Origin: Desulfobacteraceae bacterium RAAP-1
GTDB lineage: Bacteria; Desulfobacterota; Desulfobacteria; Desulfobacterales; Desulfatirhabdiaceae
Assembly: GCA_001443525.1 (NCBI GenBank)
Contig: LKPX01000016.1
Span: 1-56,216, forward strand
DNA length: 56,216 nucleotides
Direction of reading: 5' to 3'
Shown here: one piece after another, positions 25,290-32,920 of the stretch
How positions within the stretch are numbered: the stretch's first letter is position 1
Layout of the letters: every line of letters starts with the position of its first letter
Notes under the pieces: model-generated
The model's input: the letters and a program-made list of their open reading frames with translations, nothing else
Databases searched by the model: none
Told to the model about the DNA's origin: nothing
Made by a program: the position numbers and the translations under genes

Positions 25290-26388
25290 TGATTACCTGT
25301 TTTTCAGCAGCGCAGTGCAAAGCTTCTTTCGTGGAAAATGTTGAAAAACATTTGTTGCATGAGATACATGACGCCTTTGTCCTGTCTCCGTCTTCCCATC
25401 TTCGAATGAGATGAGGTTCCCTGATAAGCGGACGCGCCAGAGCGATAAAATCGGCAATCCCTGAAGCAACGACTTCTTCTGCAATATCAAATGACAGAAA
25501 ACCGCCCACCAGAATCAGAGGAATTTTTATTTCCTTTTTGAATGCGCTGGCAGCTTTCCGGTAATAGACCTCCCGATCTCTGGATTTTGATGTACCGGTC
25601 CTGGATGGGACAAGCTTTCCGGACTCAAAGGTGCCGCCGCTCATTTCAATGGCATCCATACCTCGATCTTCGAGCATGTGGGCGACTTTGATCATCTCTT
25701 CCATCGTCATTCCGCCGTCAACGAAATCCTCCGAGTTGATTTTGACCATTATCGGAAACGACCCGCCAACCCTTTGTCTGATTTCCGTGTACACTTCAAG
25801 AAGCAGTCTGGCGCGGTTTTCGATGCTTCCTCCGTAGCTGTCTTTTCTTTTGTTATAACGCGGAGATAAAAACTGACTCAGCAAATAGCTGTGGGCGGAA
25901 TGAATTTCAATTGCATCAAAGCCTGCCTTGACAGCTCTTTCGGAGGCATCCCCAAAAGCGGTTATCGTTCTTTTGATATCATCAGATGTCATTTCGGAAG
26001 CTTTCTGAACGTCTGATTCAACCCATGCTGAAGGTCCGAGAGCTGCATCGCCGCCTTTCCCAATGCCCTTTTGTCCGGCATGGGCCAGTTGTACGGCAAC
26101 AACACTTCCGTTTTGGTGGACAGCCGACGTCAGCCGTTTCAAACCGTCAATCATAGCGTCGGAATAAATACCCAATTGTCGAGGCCCTGCCTGGCCTTCT
26201 TTTGTCACAAAGGTGTGGCTGGTAATGATAAGCCCAAGGTCGCCACGGGCAAGCTCTGCCATCAGGTTCACCAACCGATCCTCTACCGTTCCATCAAGCC
26301 CGGCCATTGCTTCATAGGTTGCGGATCTCACAAAACGGTTTTTCAACTTCATACCATTGATCTCTGCTGGTTCAAATAATATGGACAT
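25264..26388 (-). CDS. Old Yellow Enzyme family NADH:flavin oxidoreductase
   Basis: A 374-aa FMN-dependent TIM-barrel reductase of the OYE family. It opens LFEPAEINGMKLKNRFVRSAT (FMN-binding first strand), followed by the HAGQKG motif, AGFDAIEIHSAHSYLLSQFL (substrate/FMN histidines), SPRYNKRKDSYGGS and NRARLLLEV. A phosphate-binding IPLILVGG is followed by ADFIALARPLIREP. The C-terminal CISCNKCFSTF resembles the start of the Fe-S segment of 2,4-dienoyl-CoA reductases but is followed by only a short tail, so this is the short single-domain form. AAGGAGAAATC precedes the ATG. Substrate is unknown; a role in enoate or unsaturated acyl reduction would fit the neighbouring acyl-CoA gene remnants. 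Confidence 0.9.
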   Translation of the reverse strand: MSILFEPAEINGMKLKNRFVRSATYEAMAGLDGTVEDRLVNLMAELARGDLGLIITSHTFVTKEGQAGPRQLGIYSDAMIDGLKRLTSAVHQNGSVVAVQLAHAGQKGIGKGGDAALGPSAWVESDVQKASEMTSDDIKRTITAFGDASERAVKAGFDAIEIHSAHSYLLSQFLSPRYNKRKDSYGGSIENRARLLLEVYTEIRQRVGGSFPIMVKINSEDFVDGGMTMEEMIKVAHMLEDRGMDAIEMSGGTFESGKLVPSRTGTSKSRDREVYYRKAASAFKKEIKIPLILVGGFLSFDIAEEVVASGIADFIALARPLIREPHLIRRWEDGDRTKASCISCNKCFSTFSTKEALHCAAEKQVIINKKDISK

Positions 26389-26496
26389 GATTTCTCCTTT
26401 GTTTCTGTTCTTTTACCGATAGACGTAAAATAGCGCATCTTTGCAGGCTTGCAATACACATTTCTCTGAAAATCTTGTCTGATCCTGCTTTCTGCC

Positions 26497-27021
26497 TTAA
26501 TCCGGAAAATGAAACTGCCCCAGATAGTTATCCAGCGCCCGCCGCGCTTCCGGCTTCAGTTCAGGACAGCTTTGGCTGCCTTTGGCGCCCTCGGTGAGCC
26601 GTGCGGCGAATACCATGCAGGTGGGCTCTCCGCAGGCTTTGCAATTGGTTTTGGGAAGCAGTTTTAAAATTTCGATGAGCTTGGGTCTGGGGGCAGCCTT
26701 ATAACTGGGTTCGATCTGCTCCCGGCGATCCCAGGCATCGTTGATTTCCCGTTTGAGCCATTCGATGATTTTGCGCGCTTCTTCTTCGTCTTTAAGCGCA
26801 TTGACCGCAATTTTACGGCCATGAACCGTAATGAGTTTGCCCTGAACCTTGAAAGTAACAGAAGGCGGATCCGGTGTGTATTCAAATCCGCCCAGAATCG
26901 TATTCAGATAGGGCAGGGCGGCTGAAACGTCCTGCGCCAGATGAGCAAAACAGTGTACCAGCATGGCGCCCGGGTTGCATTTCGAGTTGAATATTTCCAG
27001 TTCGTAGTTTTCAAGCAGCAT
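26497..27021 (-). CDS. Fe-S cluster protein with ACDS-type (PF04060-like) motif
   Basis: The 174-aa protein ends in a domain with TNCKACGEPTCMVFAARL followed by SCPEL, i.e. Cys-x2-Cys-x4-Cys-x16-Cys, the 4Fe-4S motif of the FeS/ACDS-gamma N-terminal family. The first 110 residues (NPGAMLVHCFAHLAQDVSAA, FKVQGKLITVHGRKIAVNAL) form an alpha/beta domain of unknown role. GAGGAGG lies before the ATG. It is the last gene of the kinase-regulator operon, starting 24 bases after the response-regulator stop. It may be a cytoplasmic redox partner or sensor; the function is not known. Confidence 0.8.
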   Translation of the reverse strand: MLLENYELEIFNSKCNPGAMLVHCFAHLAQDVSAALPYLNTILGGFEYTPDPPSVTFKVQGKLITVHGRKIAVNALKDEEEARKIIEWLKREINDAWDRREQIEPSYKAAPRPKLIEILKLLPKTNCKACGEPTCMVFAARLTEGAKGSQSCPELKPEARRALDNYLGQFHFPD

Positions 27022-27044
27022 TGATTGCCTCCTCTATACATGTT

Positions 27045-28418
27045 CTATAACGCGGATAAGTGATATTTTTTGAGTTTGTAACGGAGCATTCTCTCGCTGA
27101 GACCAAGGCGCAGCGCAGCATGGGACTGATGATTGCCTGCCTCCTGCATGGCCTTTTGAATCATTTGCCGTTCCAGCATGGCAACAGACTGCCGCAGTGT
27201 TCCGGATGGCATCGGCAGGACGCCTGATCCGCAGTTTTCAGGCGGCGATTTCTGAAAGGGCAGGTCGTCTGTTGAAATCACCGTATCCCGTGCGATGACA
27301 ACGGCCCGTTCAATGATGTTCTTGAGTTCCCGGACATTTCCGGGATAATCGTACCGGAGCAGAACATTCATGGCTTCCCGGCTGATTCCATCGGTTTTTT
27401 TGTGATTTTTATCGCCATAGTGTTTAAGGAAGTGATGGATGAGAACAGGGATATCATCTCTGCGTTCTCTGAGCGGTGCGATGCGCATGGCAACAACATT
27501 AAGACGATAGAAAATATCTTCCCGGAATGCTCCTTCCCGGATGCGATCCTCCAGATTCCGGTGCGTGGCGCTGATAATGCGTACGTCTGTTGTGATCATT
27601 TTTTCACCGCCGACCCGCTGAAATTCCCGCTCCTGCAGAAAACGCAGCAGCTTCACCTGAACAGACAAAGAAAGCTCACCGATTTCATCGAGGAAAAGCG
27701 TTCCGCCGTCCGCCTGCTCAAAACGGCCGATTCTGCGCTGGACAGCGCCCGTGAAGGCGCCTTTTTCATGGCCGAAAAATTCGCTTTCGACCAACCCCTC
27801 GGGAATGGCTGCACAATTGACGGCGACAAATGGACGGGGCGAGCGATGACTCAGGTGGTGAATCAGCCGGGCAATCAGCTCCTTTCCTGTACCGGTCTCT
27901 CCCTGAATCAGAACCGTTGCCTCGCTGGGGGCGATTCTTCCGGCCAGTTGCATGAGTTCGGCCATTTCCCGGCTTTTATACTGAATAGTCTCTGAAGTAA
28001 CGCCCTGTGCTTTAAGCTCCTGCCGGAAAATTTCGTTTTCCCTGACAAGCGTCCGATGTTCGGCGATGCGATGGATCAAAAGCGTGAGTTCATCGAAATC
28101 GATGGGCTTGGTGATATAATCCATAGCGCCGGATTTCATGGCGTCAACAGCCGTCTCTATGGTTCCGTAAGCCGTTATGATCACCGCATCGACTCCGGGA
28201 TCGATCTTTCTGGCTTTTCGAAGCGTTTCGAGACCATCCATGCCGCGCATTCTGAAATCAAGAAGCAGCAGATCGAAGCTGTACGCGCCGATGCGTTCAA
28301 GAGCTTTTTCGCCGCTTTCGGCTTCGGCGACCGTATGGCCGGATTTCTGAAGAAAATTGTGGAGCATTTCTCTTTGAAACGGCTCATCTTCCACAATCAG
28401 TATGTCAAGTTGATTCAT
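27045..28418 (-). CDS. NtrC-family sigma-54-dependent response regulator
   Basis: A 457-aa regulator with an N-terminal receiver domain (LIVEDEP, phosphoacceptor Asp54 in LLLDFRMRG, Lys104 in ITKPID). The AAA+ domain has Walker A GETGTGKE at 173-180, the sigma-54 contact loop GAFTGA at 220-225 and Walker B LFLDEIGE at 241-248. A Fis-type HTH is at the end (SHAALRLGLSERMLRYKLKKY). When phosphorylated it should drive sigma-54 promoters; the targets are unknown. It lies 41 bases behind the histidine-kinase gene, its likely partner. Confidence 0.95.
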   Translation of the reverse strand: MNQLDILIVEDEPFQREMLHNFLQKSGHTVAEAESGEKALERIGAYSFDLLLLDFRMRGMDGLETLRKARKIDPGVDAVIITAYGTIETAVDAMKSGAMDYITKPIDFDELTLLIHRIAEHRTLVRENEIFRQELKAQGVTSETIQYKSREMAELMQLAGRIAPSEATVLIQGETGTGKELIARLIHHLSHRSPRPFVAVNCAAIPEGLVESEFFGHEKGAFTGAVQRRIGRFEQADGGTLFLDEIGELSLSVQVKLLRFLQEREFQRVGGEKMITTDVRIISATHRNLEDRIREGAFREDIFYRLNVVAMRIAPLRERRDDIPVLIHHFLKHYGDKNHKKTDGISREAMNVLLRYDYPGNVRELKNIIERAVVIARDTVISTDDLPFQKSPPENCGSGVLPMPSGTLRQSVAMLERQMIQKAMQEAGNHQSHAALRLGLSERMLRYKLKKYHLSAL

Positions 28419-28459
28419 GGCGCCATTTCCTGCAATCAGGCACGGACAAAGCGCGGATA

Positions 28460-29953
28460 TCAGGTACTGTCCGCCGCATTTCCGGCCCCGCCTTCCGGCA
28501 GCAGGATATCCAATACCGTTCCCTCGTTCAATTTGCTTTGAACCTGGATTTCGCCTCCATGCGCCAGAATAATTTCATTGGCGATGGAAAGGCCGAGCCC
28601 GGTTCCGCATGGTTTTGTGGTGTAGTGAAGATCAAATATCCGCTCCGCTTTATCGGCGGCGATGCCGGAACCGGTATCCTGAATCCGGATGCGGACACGT
28701 TTCCCCGGAATGCGGCGCAGACTCATGCAGATTATACCATTTTCCGAAATGGAATCCACGGCATTTCGAACGACGTTGAGAATGGCCTGCTCCATTTTGG
28801 GGGCATCCATCGAGACCGCCCATCGGGTGTTTTCCATCTCTTGAATCTCGATACGGATATTTTTGCTCTGCGCTTCTTCCCTGCTGAGAAAAAGAACGCG
28901 TTCTAACACCGGCACAAGAGATTCGTCGTGCAGATGCAGTCTGTCGCTTCGGGAAAGGCTGAGAAAATCCTCGATAATGAGGTTGATCCTGCGAATTTCG
29001 TCCCGCACGATCTGGGTGATATGTCTGAATTCCTGCGATTGTGCTTCGTTTTCGGCAGGAACAAATTCCCGCTGAAGCCTCTGTGCGGCCATGCCGATGG
29101 CATTTAACGGATTGCGGACTTCGTGCGCCACTTTGGCGCCGAGATTGGCCAGCGACGACAGTCTCTCAGCGTGATGCAGATGTTCCTGTATGGACTGAAG
29201 TTTTGAAAGGTGCCGGTTCTGTATCCGATACAAAAACCCCATTGCTGCGATTCCGATCAGCATCACCAGCGCTGTCCAGAGAAAAATATGGCGGCGTTTT
29301 TCCTGAAGCATGGTGTCGGTTTTATAGGTTTCGAGGCCAACCCGGATTTTCCCGGCAATATTTCCGTTTAGTGAGAACGGAAGAATGACTTCGAGAAACT
29401 TGACATCGCCGATTTTTACACATTCGCTGATCGGATTGCCGGCTTCCCTGGCGTTTCCGGCAAGAAGCATGCATTCCGAGACCTTTTCATCTGGGATTTT
29501 GCCCGTCTGAGCCAAAATCCGTCCCCGGATGTCTTCGACCGCCAGATAGACGACGTCTCTGCCCGGCGGCCACATGCGGACAGCGTTTTGGACGCTGGCT
29601 TTCATGGCCCAATAGCGGGTGTCGCGCATATCCGCCATATTTCCGGCGGCATTGGCCGGTGCTTTCGTCAGAGATTTCCGCATTGCCGGCGCGTCATCGT
29701 ATTCGGGGAATATATTGAAAAAATTCTCCGGGTTTTCGCGGTGCTGCAATATGCGATCATATCCGGTACGAGATGTCGTCTCGATGCTTTCAGCCACGGA
29801 AACCGCTTTTTGCTTAAGCATAGCATGGATCACGCTCTCGATCTGGTGCAGATCCATCATGGCCATACTGAAAAAGAGCATGGCGAATACCAGAAATGTC
29901 ACGATGACGGCCAGCGGCTGAACGAGCCGCCGTCTCTGAATGAGTACATCCAT
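28460..29953 (-). CDS. Membrane sensor histidine kinase
   Basis: A 497-aa inner-membrane kinase. TM1 is about residues 14-33 (LAVIVTFLVFAMLFFSMAM), the periplasmic sensor domain about 34-222, and TM2 about 224-243. A HisKA domain with phosphoacceptor His277 (VAHEVRNPLNAIG) and a HATPase domain (NVVRNAVDSIS, DTGSGIAADKAERIF, GTGLGLSIANEI) follow. The sensor domain has only two cysteines, Cys161 and Cys178, both in SEC triplets. The start at 29953 (MDVLIQRRR) is chosen because it follows the CcdA stop by 14 bases. The open frame reaches much further upstream, but only antisense to the CcdA gene. It is cotranscribed with thioredoxin, CcdA and the regulator genes. Confidence 0.93.
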   Translation of the reverse strand: MDVLIQRRRLVQPLAVIVTFLVFAMLFFSMAMMDLHQIESVIHAMLKQKAVSVAESIETTSRTGYDRILQHRENPENFFNIFPEYDDAPAMRKSLTKAPANAAGNMADMRDTRYWAMKASVQNAVRMWPPGRDVVYLAVEDIRGRILAQTGKIPDEKVSECMLLAGNAREAGNPISECVKIGDVKFLEVILPFSLNGNIAGKIRVGLETYKTDTMLQEKRRHIFLWTALVMLIGIAAMGFLYRIQNRHLSKLQSIQEHLHHAERLSSLANLGAKVAHEVRNPLNAIGMAAQRLQREFVPAENEAQSQEFRHITQIVRDEIRRINLIIEDFLSLSRSDRLHLHDESLVPVLERVLFLSREEAQSKNIRIEIQEMENTRWAVSMDAPKMEQAILNVVRNAVDSISENGIICMSLRRIPGKRVRIRIQDTGSGIAADKAERIFDLHYTTKPCGTGLGLSIANEIILAHGGEIQVQSKLNEGTVLDILLPEGGAGNAADST

Positions 29954-29967
29954 TTTTTCACTGTGTT

Positions 29968-30672
29968 CTATGATACCAGCGGCGTCAGGATAAAATAAAT
30001 TCCCAGAAACCCGATCAGAATGCCTGCCCCTTTTCGAAACCAGTTTCCGGCATCCTGCCAGAGGCTGTTCTCCAGAATACGACGCACCAGCGCCGTGGAG
30101 CTTCCGGCGATGACGATGGGAATACAGTGTCCGACAGCGAACAGCAGAATCATCAGTACCCCGCTGGTAATCTGTTTCTGAACAGTAATGACCGCCAGTA
30201 TCGGAGCGATAAAACCAAAGGTGCAGGAACCCGACAGCGTTCCATATGCCAGTCCCAAACCGAGCGCCCCCCAGAGCCCGCTGAATTTCATACGGTACAG
30301 AAAACTGCCGCTCATGGAGCATCCTTTGACGCCGAACATGCTGAGGCTGACCCAGATCAGAATGAGACCGATCAGTACCTGCCAGTAATTACCCACATCG
30401 CCCAGCATGCGGCCAAGAAGCGCGCAGATCACGCCAATCACGGCAATGCTGATAAAAAGGCCGGTGGTGAACGCCACCGAGTACTGAACGGCCTGCATGG
30501 GTTCAGGCTGTTTTTTCTGCCCGCCGATATAGGCCACCATCAGCGGAATGGACGCCATATGACAGGGGCTGAAAAGAACGCTGATCATTCCCCAGACAAA
30601 ACATCCTGCCATTGCGATACCGGCGCCGGCCGTCATCCACTGGTTCACCATCAGAAAAAAAGATGCAAGCAT
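29968..30672 (-). CDS. CcdA/DsbD-type thiol-disulfide transmembrane transporter
   Basis: The 234-aa polytopic membrane protein resembles CcdA and the membrane part of DsbD, which pass electrons from cytoplasmic thioredoxin to periplasmic thiol proteins. It has about six hydrophobic segments. Family features are FSPCHMASIPLMVAYIGG near the start (proline/cysteine motif of helix 1) and LSGSCTFGFIAPILAVIT (second cysteine motif, helix 4). Its gene starts 11 bases after the thioredoxin-like gene and just before the kinase, so the three products probably work together in periplasmic redox chemistry (inference). Confidence 0.88.
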   Translation of the reverse strand: MLASFFLMVNQWMTAGAGIAMAGCFVWGMISVLFSPCHMASIPLMVAYIGGQKKQPEPMQAVQYSVAFTTGLFISIAVIGVICALLGRMLGDVGNYWQVLIGLILIWVSLSMFGVKGCSMSGSFLYRMKFSGLWGALGLGLAYGTLSGSCTFGFIAPILAVITVQKQITSGVLMILLFAVGHCIPIVIAGSSTALVRRILENSLWQDAGNWFRKGAGILIGFLGIYFILTPLVS

Positions 30673-30683
30673 AACGTCTTCCT

Positions 30684-31106
30684 TTATTTGACGCCCATTT
30701 TGACAAGCTGTGCCGTAATGTCTGCTTCGCTCATAAACCCTTCATGCCGGTAAACTTCCTTAGCGTCCTTATCGAAGAAAATCTGCGTGGGAATAGCCCG
30801 GATCCCGAACCGTTCGCCCGGCGCCCGATCTTTCCAGACATCAAAAAAATGAATGACTGCTTTCCCCTGATATTTTTTTTCGATTTTTTCCATGACCGGC
30901 GCCATCATTTTACAAGGAATACATTTATCGGCGCCCAGATCCACCATCGTGACCATTCCCTTGGCCGGAATTTCCTGAGTTTCAGCCGCCTGGACGATGG
31001 CTACCGGACGATCGAAAAGAAAAATGAACAGAAAGCTGAAAATAGTGATAGCCAGACCTGCGGCCATCATTGAAATGAGCCATGTTTTCGGTGAAGTGGT
31101 TTTCAT
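30684..31106 (-). CDS. Membrane-anchored periplasmic thioredoxin-like protein
   Basis: A 140-aa protein with one N-terminal hydrophobic anchor (about residues 10-31) and a thioredoxin domain. The active site is CIPC (Cys62-Cys65, in GADKCIPCKMM), close to the thioredoxin CGPC. The conserved cis-proline is in RAIPTQIFF. The orientation implies a periplasmic disulfide reductase that could be kept reduced by the adjacent CcdA. AAAAAGGAA precedes the ATG. It is the first gene of the five-gene operon. The 397 bases upstream (31107-31503) hold no convincing gene, only a large palindrome (31421-31448), a hairpin and a tiny SD-preceded ORF. Confidence 0.9.
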   Translation of the reverse strand: MKTTSPKTWLISMMAAGLAITIFSFLFIFLFDRPVAIVQAAETQEIPAKGMVTMVDLGADKCIPCKMMAPVMEKIEKKYQGKAVIHFFDVWKDRAPGERFGIRAIPTQIFFDKDAKEVYRHEGFMSEADITAQLVKMGVK

Positions 31107-31420
31107 AAAAATTCCTTTTTGCGATTGAAAAATGGATATTGTAACGAGACGATTTCATTCTGCCAACACTTCCGATGATGTAAGCGATGGATATTTCACG
31201 ATCATCTCCTTTATCTGCGAATATGAACTTCACAGAACTATCAAGCAATCTACATGCCATAGCATGACAATCTGAATTTCCAGCAGTCTGTTTATCGTGA
31301 AGATGCGATGTACCAATGACGAAGTCGCCGGAAATATTCTTTGAACTTTGGTTGAAAATTATGCGCCTTCATGAAAACAGGTTGCCACATCATGAGTGAC
31401 GGCGGATATCGGCAGGGTGG

Positions 31421-31448
31421 AACAATTCGACATTTATGTCGAATTGTT
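31421..31448. repeat. Perfect 28-bp palindrome
   Basis: AACAATTCGACAT (31421-31433) and ATGTCGAATTGTT (31436-31448) are perfect inverted arms with only two bases between them. No T-run follows on either strand, so an operator or a cruciform-prone repeat is more likely than a terminator. It lies upstream of the thioredoxin operon and downstream of the DUF4143 gene. Confidence 0.6.
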
Positions 31449-31484
31449 TAGAAAATAAACAGGTTCCTGAAGGTCAAATATACT

Positions 31485-31503
31485 TGACGGCTTCATACCG
31501 TCA
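31485..31503 (-). terminator. Hairpin at the 3' end of the second DUF4143 gene
   Basis: TGACGG/CCGTCA with a 7-base loop abuts the TAA stop of the upstream gene and is followed on the - strand by AAGTATATTT. The T-run is weak. The GAAGCCGTCAA core equals that of the terminator at 9005-9031, behind the other DUF4143 gene. Confidence 0.45.
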
Positions 31504-32709
31504 TTATTGATTTGACCTGCGATCTCCCTCAGAAGGGCATTCAAGCTGGTCAAACAGCTCCTGACACATCCATACCGGGAAAATTCGAACATCCTGTCGC
31601 TGCTGCATCTGCTCTCCACCATACAGGATGGCGCTCTGAATCCGGCATTGGCTGCCGGCCGCTTTCTGAAACTGTTTCAGTCCTTTGACAAAATCTGAAT
31701 TGATGGTAGCGCCGGCTTTAATATCAATGGCATGGATATCCCTGCCATTTTCCATGATGAGATCAACTTCGTTTCCGGTGCTGTCCCGATAAAAGAACAG
31801 GTTGTTGATCTTTCCCTGATTAAATCGGTATTTCAGCGCCTCCATCACTACCAGGTTTTCGAACAGATGACCTCGCAGGGGATCCCGGCTGACCTGATTT
31901 TCCGTTTCCAGTCCCAGCAGAAAAGACGCCAGTCCTACATCATAGAAATACAGCTTGGGAGATTTGATGAGCCTTTTTGAGATATTTCCATACCAGGGCT
32001 TCAACAAAAAAACAACATAGCTGGCTTCCAGCAAGGTAATCCAGGTGCGGGCGGTTGAATGCGAAACGCCCACATCATTTCCCAGGCTTTGCAGATTCAG
32101 AATCTGCCCGATTCTTCCAGCACATAAGCGTACAAATTTTTCAAATATCCCGATATCCTTCAGAGAGATGAGTTGACGCAAATCCCGTTCAACATATGTT
32201 TCAAAGTAATCTCCCATTGCTTTGTTCGGATCAAGATGCTGATCGTAGATTCTGGGATAGAAGCCGTTGCGTATCAATGCATCACAAGTTTTCGGCAAAT
32301 AATCCGGTTGCAGTTCGGATATGCTCAAGGGCAGCAGTTTCAGTAGGGCCGTGCGTCCTGCAAGAGATTGGCTGGTTGTGTTCATTACCTCAAATTGCTG
32401 ACTTCCGGTCAGAATGAACTGGCCGGCGGTATTCCGATTGTCCACAATGGGTTGTATGTAAGAGGTCAAGTCAGGAACCCGCTGAATTTCATCCAGAATG
32501 CCTCCGTCCGGGAATAAAGTCAGAAAACCGCGAGGATCGTCGGTCGCAAAGCGGCGGGTATCCGGTGCTTCAAGGTTGGCGTAGGGTTTATCTGGGAAAA
32601 CCTTTCGGCACAGAGTCGTTTTTCCGCTCTGACGCGGCCCGGTCACGGTGACAATCGGGTACGATTTGACCAGATCGACAAAAAAAGGTTCAATATTTCG
32701 TTTAATCAT
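31504..32709 (-). CDS. AAA+ ATPase with DUF4143 domain (second paralogue)
   Basis: A 401-aa ATPase of the AAA_14/DUF4143 family. Walker A is TGPRQSGKTTL (about residues 21-31), Walker B is GGILDEIQ (about 74-81), and the sensor is FILTGSQQFEVM. A wHTH-like segment is LGNDVGVSHSTARTWI. A C-terminal nuclease-like region contains FYRDSTGNEVDLIMEN and IDIKAGAT, the E-VDL-x-K pattern seen in DUF4143 proteins. Function is not established. The start is ATG (MIKRNIEPFF) with a poor ribosome-binding site. It resembles the protein at 7846-9006 in architecture only; sequence identity by eye is low. Confidence 0.85.
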   Translation of the reverse strand: MIKRNIEPFFVDLVKSYPIVTVTGPRQSGKTTLCRKVFPDKPYANLEAPDTRRFATDDPRGFLTLFPDGGILDEIQRVPDLTSYIQPIVDNRNTAGQFILTGSQQFEVMNTTSQSLAGRTALLKLLPLSISELQPDYLPKTCDALIRNGFYPRIYDQHLDPNKAMGDYFETYVERDLRQLISLKDIGIFEKFVRLCAGRIGQILNLQSLGNDVGVSHSTARTWITLLEASYVVFLLKPWYGNISKRLIKSPKLYFYDVGLASFLLGLETENQVSRDPLRGHLFENLVVMEALKYRFNQGKINNLFFYRDSTGNEVDLIMENGRDIHAIDIKAGATINSDFVKGLKQFQKAAGSQCRIQSAILYGGEQMQQRQDVRIFPVWMCQELFDQLECPSEGDRRSNQ

Positions 32710-32920
32710 AACAAATGGTTGTCCTGATAATTGCAGATTGAATGTTATACTTTCAATTTACAAATATCACCGCTGTGTGTTTTAAGCAAGGCAATGAAAG
32801 CATCTCATCCGGACTTTTTACGAAGGCATCATGATTAAAGCCTTTTTGTCTCGGCATGAAATGTGCTTGCGATAAAAGGGATATCGAAAGCTAAAAACTC
32901 TTTTCAGAAGGAAATATTTT

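Noticed and set aside
29954-30322. N-terminal extension of the histidine kinase by 123 residues
   Set aside because: It runs antisense-free but inside the CcdA gene in another frame, and has no family similarity. The start at 29953 directly follows the CcdA stop.
31180-31230. A 14-codon ORF on the - strand with a perfect AAAGGAG six bases before a GTG, upstream of the thioredoxin gene
   Set aside because: It is too short, has no recognisable product, and could be chance. It could be a leader peptide, but nothing else supports that.
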